64,000 bases of DNA from Sphingomonas suaedae (GTDB lineage Bacteria > Pseudomonadota > Alphaproteobacteria > Sphingomonadales > Sphingomonadaceae). The notes under the pieces were generated by a model that was not told where the DNA came from, searched no databases, and saw only the letters and a list, made by a program, of their open reading frames with translations. Location: positions 1,426,001 through 1,490,000 of the forward strand of contig NZ_CP042239.1 in NCBI RefSeq assembly GCF_007833215.1, given 5' to 3'. The position numbers were made by a program, and so were the translations under genes. How positions within the stretch are numbered: position 1 is the stretch's first letter; every line of letters starts with the position of its first letter. Shown piece by piece: positions 51,135 to 64,000 of the stretch.

Positions 51135-51163
51135 GACCGGGCCCCCACCCTGCCTTCTATAGT
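51135..51163 (+). promoter_or_regulatory. Promoter of the flagellar-box class before the GGDEF-EAL gene
   Basis: GACC at 51135-51138, 19 nt, TATAGT at 51158-51163; hexamer GACCGG, 17-bp spacer. The box also forms the right half of a small GGTCCC/GGGACC hairpin (51124-51138) just after flgD. Confidence 0.5.
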
Positions 51164-51257
51164 GAATCCGGGTCGCGACTGCGGCGTGCCTTCCCCCTGC
51201 TGGCATGGTGCGTCGCGATCCAACAATGGGCGATCTTGAGAGTTCGTTAACACCGCC

Positions 51258-53246
51258 ATGGGTATCCGCAAATCACTGGAACCCCTGATGTCGAATTCAT
51301 TGCTGTCACTGTTCGATACAGACGCCCGGCCGTTGCCGCTCGCGCAATATGAACAGCTACGTCGGCAGATCCCCTGGCTTTACGGATTGCTGATCGCCAA
51401 CGGCATCTCGCTCGCGATCACCCATCATCACTCCACTTCGATCCTGCTGACGCGATGGCTGCCCGGCGTTCTGATCGCAGCCGCATTTCTGCGGCTGGTG
51501 ATGTGGCTGCGTGCGCCGCGCGCAGCGACACTGTCGGAGCGTCAGGCCGAACGGCGCATCGCCCAGACGCAGATCCTGGCCTTTCTGATGGCGAGCGCCT
51601 TTATCGGCTGGACCATTGCGCTCGACTGGTCGTCGAACGGCATCGGTCGCGACCATGTCGCCGTCGCGGTCGCTGCGACGATGTTGAGCTGCCTGCTCTG
51701 CCTCATGCATGTACCCAAAGTGGCGGGCATGGTCGCGGTGAGCGTGGTCGTCCCCTTCTTCATCTACTGCCTGACGCTCGGCAGCCTCTCCGCGATCGTC
51801 GTCGCGGCGAATATCGCGCTGGTCGCGGGAGTAATCGTCAGGGTTCTTGGCGGCTCGCATCGGATGTTCGTCGATCTCATTCAGTCGCAACAGGCGCTCA
51901 GCGAGGAGCGGCGCCAGGCCAGCCGTCTGAGCGACGAAAACCAGTTGCTCGCCCATACCGATTCGCTGACCGGCCTTCCCAATCGCCGCCATTTCTTCGC
52001 CCGGCTTGACGCCTGCCTCAAACGGCGCGAGGCGAATGGCCAGGCGCCGTTCTGCGTCGGGGTGCTCGATCTCGATCGGTTCAAACCCGTCAATGACACG
52101 TTCGGCCATGCGATGGGGGACCGGCTGCTGGGCGAGATCGGCCGCCGCCTCTCTGTCCATGCCGCCGACGACCTGCTGATCGCACGGCTGGGCGGCGACG
52201 AGTTCGGCGTGCTGATCGACGGCGATGGCGCAATCGCCCGCCGCCGGGTGCAGGCATTGTACGACGCGGTCTGCGCGCCGATGACGATCCAGGATGCAGT
52301 GTTGCGGGTCGGCTGCTCGGTCGGCCTTGCCTCCTATCCCGATGCCGGCCGCACCGCCCACGCCCTGTTCGACCGGTCGGACTATGCGCTCTATCATGCC
52401 AAGTCGCATGAACGCGGTCATTGCGTCATCTTCTCTCGGGAGCATGAAGCGTTGATCCGCGACGAGCATCAGCTCGAGGCCGCGCTGCGCCACGCCGATC
52501 TCGATGCCGAACTGAGCCTTGTCTTCCAGCCCATCTACGAAGCGCGCGGTATCGTCCTGACCGGCGTCGAGGCGCTGGCGCGCTGGCAATCGCCGATCCT
52601 GGGTCAGGTGACGCCCGACCGGCTGGTCGCCATGGCCGAGCGGCTGGGGATGATCAATCAGGTCACGCTGATCCTCTTTGCAAAGGCGCTGACCGAAATG
52701 GCGCGGCTGCCACGCGAAATCGGCATGAACTTCAACCTCTCGGTCCACGACATCGCGTCGCCCGAGACGGTGCAGGAACTGATCCGCATGATCGCGGCGA
52801 GCCGGATCGCGCCGCAACGATTGACCTTCGAGATTACCGAGACCGCCGTGATCTCCGATTGCGCGGCCGCGCGCGCCGTACTCGGGCGGCTGCGCTATCT
52901 TGGCGCCCGTATCGCGATGGATGATTTCGGGACCGGCTATTCCAGCCTCGGGATGCTCCACCAGATCCCGCTCGACCTGATCAAGGTGGACCGCAGCTTC
53001 GCCGCGGGCATGACCACGCCATCGGGACGCGCGATGATCGCGGCGATCCGCAGCCTCGCCCAGTCGCTCTCGCTCGATTGTGTGATCGAGGGGATCGAGA
53101 ATGAGGCGCAGCTGATGGAGGTATCCCTACTCGGCTGCCGCTACGCCCAAGGCTATCTGCTCGGACGTCCCGTACCGATGGAAACCCTGTTGCGGACGAT
53201 CCGCGAGGACCGGAAAAACGGGCAGACGGCCTTGGCCGCCGCCTGA
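51258..53246 (+). CDS. Membrane GGDEF-EAL protein (c-di-GMP turnover)
   Basis: 662 residues from ATG 51258; ATG 51288 is an alternative, since neither has a strong ribosome-binding site. About six membrane helices in residues 35-210, then a GGDEF domain with intact ARLGGDEFGVL but no RxxD inhibitory site at the usual place, and an EAL domain with VEALARW, FNLSVHD, FEITETA, MDDFGTGYSSLG, LIKVDRSF and VIEGIEN all present. Both activities are therefore possible on sequence grounds; such tandems often act mainly as phosphodiesterases. The promoter class ties it to motility. Confidence 0.9.
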   Translation: MGIRKSLEPLMSNSLLSLFDTDARPLPLAQYEQLRRQIPWLYGLLIANGISLAITHHHSTSILLTRWLPGVLIAAAFLRLVMWLRAPRAATLSERQAERRIAQTQILAFLMASAFIGWTIALDWSSNGIGRDHVAVAVAATMLSCLLCLMHVPKVAGMVAVSVVVPFFIYCLTLGSLSAIVVAANIALVAGVIVRVLGGSHRMFVDLIQSQQALSEERRQASRLSDENQLLAHTDSLTGLPNRRHFFARLDACLKRREANGQAPFCVGVLDLDRFKPVNDTFGHAMGDRLLGEIGRRLSVHAADDLLIARLGGDEFGVLIDGDGAIARRRVQALYDAVCAPMTIQDAVLRVGCSVGLASYPDAGRTAHALFDRSDYALYHAKSHERGHCVIFSREHEALIRDEHQLEAALRHADLDAELSLVFQPIYEARGIVLTGVEALARWQSPILGQVTPDRLVAMAERLGMINQVTLILFAKALTEMARLPREIGMNFNLSVHDIASPETVQELIRMIAASRIAPQRLTFEITETAVISDCAAARAVLGRLRYLGARIAMDDFGTGYSSLGMLHQIPLDLIKVDRSFAAGMTTPSGRAMIAAIRSLAQSLSLDCVIEGIENEAQLMEVSLLGCRYAQGYLLGRPVPMETLLRTIREDRKNGQTALAAA

Positions 53247-53265
53247 GGCAGGTCTGCCGTCAGCA

Positions 53266-53281
53266 GAGAAATGGTGCCCCT
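53266..53281. repeat. Partial copy of the tRNA-Leu 3' end
   Basis: GGTGCCCCT with flanking GAGAAAT (53266-53281) matches the tRNA 3' end and its flank (53332-53348, GAGAGAAT then GGTGCCCCT) with a small offset. The copy lies 67 bp downstream of the tRNA in its own orientation. It may be an old attachment site or part of a hairpin after the tRNA. Confidence 0.5.
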
Positions 53282-53338
53282 CAATCGAACGAAGTCCGAA
53301 CCCTCAAAGACAGGGGCACGGTTCGAACGAAGAGAGAA

Positions 53339-53422
53339 TGGTGCCCCTGGCCGGACTCGAACCAGCATGCCTTTCGGCGGTCGATTTTGAGTCGACTGCG
53401 TCTACCATTTCGCCACAGGGGC
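53339..53422 (-). tRNA. tRNA-Leu (anticodon CAA)
   Basis: 84 nt including an encoded CCA. Acceptor stem GCCCCTG/CAGGGGC, anticodon loop CTCAAAA giving anticodon CAA (reads UUG), a long variable arm as expected for leucine, and a T-loop with GGTTCGAGTCC. It lies between the GGDEF-EAL gene and rpoB on the opposite strand. Confidence 0.95.
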
Positions 53423-53493
53423 AGCGAGCGAGCGTGGCTAGACGAAGGGCCGCGCGACCGCAAGCGGGAACCGCCTGCACCAGCTGCCGGTGT

Positions 53494-53522
53494 TTGACAC
53501 TGCGGGGTCGCTCTCCTATATC
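53494..53522 (+). promoter_or_regulatory. rpoB-rpoC promoter, consensus-like
   Basis: TTGACA (53494-53499), 17-bp spacer, TATATC (53517-53522). This predicts an untranslated leader of about 200 nt before rpoB; the 305-bp gap 53423-53727 holds no gene. It is the ordinary housekeeping type, unlike the flagellar promoters. Confidence 0.75.
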
Positions 53523-53727
53523 GCGGCTCTGCCCGACCGGTCGGGAAATGGCATGCCGTCGCGCAGCGTGCCGAACGAATGGACCGGACGGGAACCATAG
53601 ACGCTTGAGAGGCTGAGTTTTTCCCCGTTTCGACGAAGGGAATCGCTCGGCCCTTTCGGCGTCTCTGTGCGTGCCTGCCCCGGCGGATACCGGGACGGAT
53701 TTCAGGCTGACGAGGCAAAAAAGCATC

Positions 53728-57882
<4,155 letters not shown>

Positions 57883-57894
57883 GCGATCAAGTCT

Positions 57895-57961
57895 CCCTCT
57901 CCCCGCTTGCGGGGAGAGGGTCGGACTTCCCCTCTCCCCTGCCCTCTCCCCGAATGGAGAG
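57895..57961. repeat. Hairpin repeats between rpoB and rpoC
   Basis: A perfect 10-bp stem (57895-57904 with 57911-57920, loop GCTTGC) and a smaller 6-bp hairpin (57944-57949 with 57956-57961) fill most of the 101-bp gap. The CCCTCTCCCC/GGGGAGAGGG type is a widespread intergenic repeat in many alphaproteobacterial genomes. No T-run follows, so it may reduce or process the transcript rather than stop it. Confidence 0.75.
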
Positions 57962-57983
57962 AGGGAGTTTGAGGAAACAGAAA

Positions 57984-62261
<4,278 letters not shown>

Positions 62262-62292
62262 TCCCCGCCAGCACCGCGCTGGCGCAAAAAAC

Positions 62293-62328
62293 AAGCCGCC
62301 GTCCGGGACACCGGGCGGCGGCTTTTTT
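62293..62328 (+). terminator. rpoC terminator, probably bidirectional
   Basis: A 14-bp stem with one wobble pair (AAGCCGCCGTCCGG with CCGGGCGGCGGCTT, loop GACA) followed by six T residues. Six A residues before it give a T-run on the minus strand as well, which would serve the convergent 62374-62844 gene. Confidence 0.9.
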
Positions 62329-62373
62329 GGTGCGAATGATTATGGGATTGGTGTGGCCGTCAGCCGTAAAGCG

Positions 62374-62844
62374 CTACTTCGCTTCGGCCGTTTCGTTCTT
62401 TGGCTCCCACATCTTCAGCTTCTTGCCGCGCTGCGCAAATGTCGCCCGGTCCGATGGAGAAAGATTGGCCCGGCCCGACATCACGCCCATGCCGATGTTA
62501 CAGCGAACGAAGTAGGTTTCACCTTCCTCCACCTCGAGCGTGATCTCGTCCTTCGCTTCACCGCGGGTGTTGTACAGGTGGACGCCCGGCTCGGCTTCTA
62601 CGACATAATATTTGCCGGAACCCAGCCGTGCGACCTGTTTGTCCCCCTCATGCACGGTGCAGCCCAGTGCCGCGCCCATGATCGATCCCGGACGAAAGAA
62701 CACGACCTGTCCCTTGCCGGATGCCGGTGCGCCAATCGTGCCGGACTTGGTCACCAGCGGAGCCTCTTCGCCCTGCCCCGCCCATGCGACGACTGGCGCC
62801 GACAAACCAAGCGCCAGGCCCAGCGCAATATGCTTCAACTTCAT
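62374..62844 (-). CDS. DUF2846-like periplasmic or surface protein
   Basis: 156 residues from ATG 62844 (GGGGGAA upstream). Signal peptide MKLKHIALGLALGLSAPVVAWA, then a beta-rich domain: KGQVVFFRPGSIMGAALGCTVHEGDKQVARLGSGKYYVVEAEPGVHLYNTRGEAKDEITLEVEEGETYFVRCNIGMG, which resembles the DUF2846 family of small exported proteins. The function of that family is unknown. One base separates its start from the stop of the upstream gene, so the two form an operon. Confidence 0.8.
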   Translation of the reverse strand: MKLKHIALGLALGLSAPVVAWAGQGEEAPLVTKSGTIGAPASGKGQVVFFRPGSIMGAALGCTVHEGDKQVARLGSGKYYVVEAEPGVHLYNTRGEAKDEITLEVEEGETYFVRCNIGMGVMSGRANLSPSDRATFAQRGKKLKMWEPKNETAEAK

Positions 62845-62845
62845 T

Positions 62846-63451
62846 TCATTCCCCCACAGAACCGACCGCTGCGCCACATGCGGCGACAGCTTCGTCGGTG
62901 GTATTCAAATCCTCTTTCAGCTTGGCGACACCGCGCACGCCCGACCCGATTTCGATCTGCCCGCCCTTGATCATGAAGGCGATCACGCTTCCCACCGCAG
63001 CGACGGGCGCAACGACGGAAGCCCCCGCAGCGACGGAATTGACCGCACCAGCCGAACCGCTGCGACTTTCGCCTGCCCCGCCAAATTTGAACCTGCCAAG
63101 CGGCACTTCGATTGGGCCGCATCGGATGAACCGGGCGGCGACGATCATCTCGCCCGCCTTTCCGGCAAAGCCGGCCTTGCGCGCATGAATGACCTCGCCC
63201 TCACCAGATGCGCCCGGCGGGATAATGACCCGTCCATTGGTATCTAGGAGCGGTGCAGCAAGTCTGATTGAAAAGCGCTGCCCCTGCCTCGCCGTCTTGG
63301 AACTCAGCGGTTCAGCCAGTTCAACCTCGACCGAGGTTCCAGCTGCGATGTTCACGTCCTGTTGTGAAGCGATTGAGGAGCTATCATCGGGAATCGTCGG
63401 CATTTCAGCCTGACCCAGCACCATTAGGCCTACAGCCAATGACACGCCCAT
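62846..63451 (-). CDS. Exported protein of unknown function
   Basis: 201 residues; the N terminus (MGVSLAVGLMVLGQA) is a short signal-like segment. Residues about 30-110 form a beta-rich domain (AGTSVEVELAEPLSSKTARQGQRFSIRLAAPLLDTNGRVIIPPGASGEGEVIHARKAGFAGKAGEMIVAARFIRC), similar in style to the beta-barrel of VirB10/TrbI-like or organic-solvent-tolerance proteins, but I cannot assign it. A Gly/Ala/Val hydrophobic stretch (AGASVVAPVAAVGSVIAFMIKGG) follows. It is co-transcribed with the DUF2846-like gene. Its start is uncertain. Confidence 0.65.
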   Translation of the reverse strand: MGVSLAVGLMVLGQAEMPTIPDDSSSIASQQDVNIAAGTSVEVELAEPLSSKTARQGQRFSIRLAAPLLDTNGRVIIPPGASGEGEVIHARKAGFAGKAGEMIVAARFIRCGPIEVPLGRFKFGGAGESRSGSAGAVNSVAAGASVVAPVAAVGSVIAFMIKGGQIEIGSGVRGVAKLKEDLNTTDEAVAACGAAVGSVGE

Positions 63452-63550
63452 AAGCCCCTCTCCCCATAGCAGAATTATGAGCTCCTCGGTGACCCGTCAA
63501 TCGACTTGATCGGAGGTCCAAGCTGAAAATATGCAACGGCCCAATAAAAG

Positions 63551-63571
63551 TAATGCGAGTCGTTTGCATTA
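63551..63571. promoter_or_regulatory. Palindrome upstream of the TonB receptor gene
   Basis: TAATGC and GCATTA (63551-63556 and 63566-63571) flank a 9-nt centre; the inner part TGC-N9-GCA resembles alphaproteobacterial Fur/Mur-type operators. It lies 42 nt before the start codon, in a 162-bp gap (63452-63613) with no other visible feature. Metal control is inference. Confidence 0.35.
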
Positions 63572-63613
63572 TCGAAACCGCCCTGATAGCTGGCGCGCAA
63601 AGGGAGGGTTTTC

Positions 63614-64000
63614 ATGTCCGTTCGTTCCGAGTTTGCACTGCCCCTGATCGCGCTCGCGCTGATGGCGCCCACTGCCGCACTGGCGGACTCCGTGCCTGCC
63701 GTTCCGGCGGAAGCGGACGAGACCGAACAGGTGGTTATCACCGCCGCACGAACCGAACTGCCCGCCAGCGCCCTGCCCCTCACCGTCGATGTGATCGAGA
63801 AGGAGGAACTCGACCAGCAGGTGTCGATTGCCGGATCGGTGGTCGATGCGGTCGCCAATCTGTCGCCCTCTTTCTCTCCCACCCGCCAGAAACTGTCGGG
63901 CGCGGGCGAGACGCTGCGTGGCCGCTCGCCGCTCTATGCAATCAACGGCATCCCGCAATCGACGCCGGTGCGCGACGGATCGCGCGACGGCTATACGATC
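63614..64000 (+). CDS. TonB-dependent receptor, 5' part (continues past window)
   Basis: 129 codons, open at the right edge; GGGAGG lies 7 nt before ATG 63614. Signal peptide MSVRSEFALPLIALALMAPTAALA, a TonB box around residues 39-45 (EQVVITA), and the plug domain start (LPLTVDVIEKEELDQQ, DAVANLSPSFSPTRQK, GETLRGRSPLYAINGIPQSTPVR). It is an outer-membrane importer of a siderophore, cobalamin or sugar; the substrate cannot be told from this part. Confidence 0.92.
   Translation, partial: MSVRSEFALPLIALALMAPTAALADSVPAVPAEADETEQVVITAARTELPASALPLTVDVIEKEELDQQVSIAGSVVDAVANLSPSFSPTRQKLSGAGETLRGRSPLYAINGIPQSTPVRDGSRDGYTI

Noticed and set aside
53263-53290. Second tRNA gene next to tRNA-Leu
   Set aside because: Only the last bases of a tRNA are repeated; no cloverleaf can be formed.

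Overview
The window reads as one contiguous piece of a GC-rich alphaproteobacterial chromosome, most likely a sphingomonad (Sphingomonas or a close relative). The evidence is the alphaproteobacterial flagellar regulators flbT, flaF, fliX and a FlbD-type protein, FixLJ-like regulators, a TonB-dependent receptor, and GC-rich intergenic hairpin repeats of the kind common in sphingomonads. About 53 kb is almost entirely flagellar and chemotaxis genes. The last 11 kb carries tRNA-Leu, rpoB, rpoC, two small periplasmic proteins and the start of a TonB receptor.

Layout. 0-3.6 kb: end of a MotE-like gene, a GAF protein, a FliL-like secreted protein, a small membrane protein and a periplasmic helical-repeat protein that may be a MotC analogue. 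3.6-10 kb (minus): flgE-flgK-flgL and a chemoreceptor. 10.2-13.3 kb (plus): flbT-fliI-fliJ and a lytic transglycosylase. 13.4-20.9 kb: an island with a globin-coupled receptor, a sigma-region-2-only protein, an unknown protein, a double-helix-turn-helix regulator and a FixL/FixJ-like pair. 20.9-30.8 kb: flaF (minus) and a 13-gene motility operon (motA, STAS, cheY, cheA, cheW, cheR, cheB, cheY, cheD, unknown, motB, fliL, pilZ). 30.9-32.4 kb (minus): fliN-fliO-fliP. 32.5-35.4 kb (plus): flgC-fliE-fliQ-fliR-flhB. 35.4-37.7 kb: fliX (minus) against flgI-flgJ-flgN (plus). 37.9-41.0 kb (minus): a large FlaEY-like protein and flgB. 41.1-51.1 kb (plus): fliG-fliH, then fliF-fliN-flbD-flhA-fliK-flgD. 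51.3-53.2 kb: a GGDEF-EAL protein.

How it works together. The window encodes most of the export gate (FlhA, FlhB, FliO, FliP, FliQ, FliR), the export ATPase (FliH, FliI, FliJ), the MS ring and switch (FliF, FliG, two FliN paralogues), rod/hook/P-ring parts, the stator and a complete adaptation-competent chemotaxis pathway. FliM, FlgA, FlgF, FlgG, FlgH and flagellin are not here.

Most notable observation. Ten promoters in front of flagellar or motility transcription units share a -35-position element G(A/T)CC(G) with the same distance to a TATAAT-like -10 (equivalent to GACCGG-N17-TATAAT). By contrast rpoB has an ordinary TTGACA-N17-TATATC promoter. A second 15-bp motif, GCGGCAAWTTYTKCC, sits at the fliF, flbT/flgE and fliN/flgC promoters. 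The FlbD-type activator that would normally work with sigma-54 carries substitutions in GAFTGA, Walker B and sensor II, and I see no sigma-54 promoter. Together these suggest a rewired flagellar hierarchy. All of this comes from reading the sequence by eye, without database searches.
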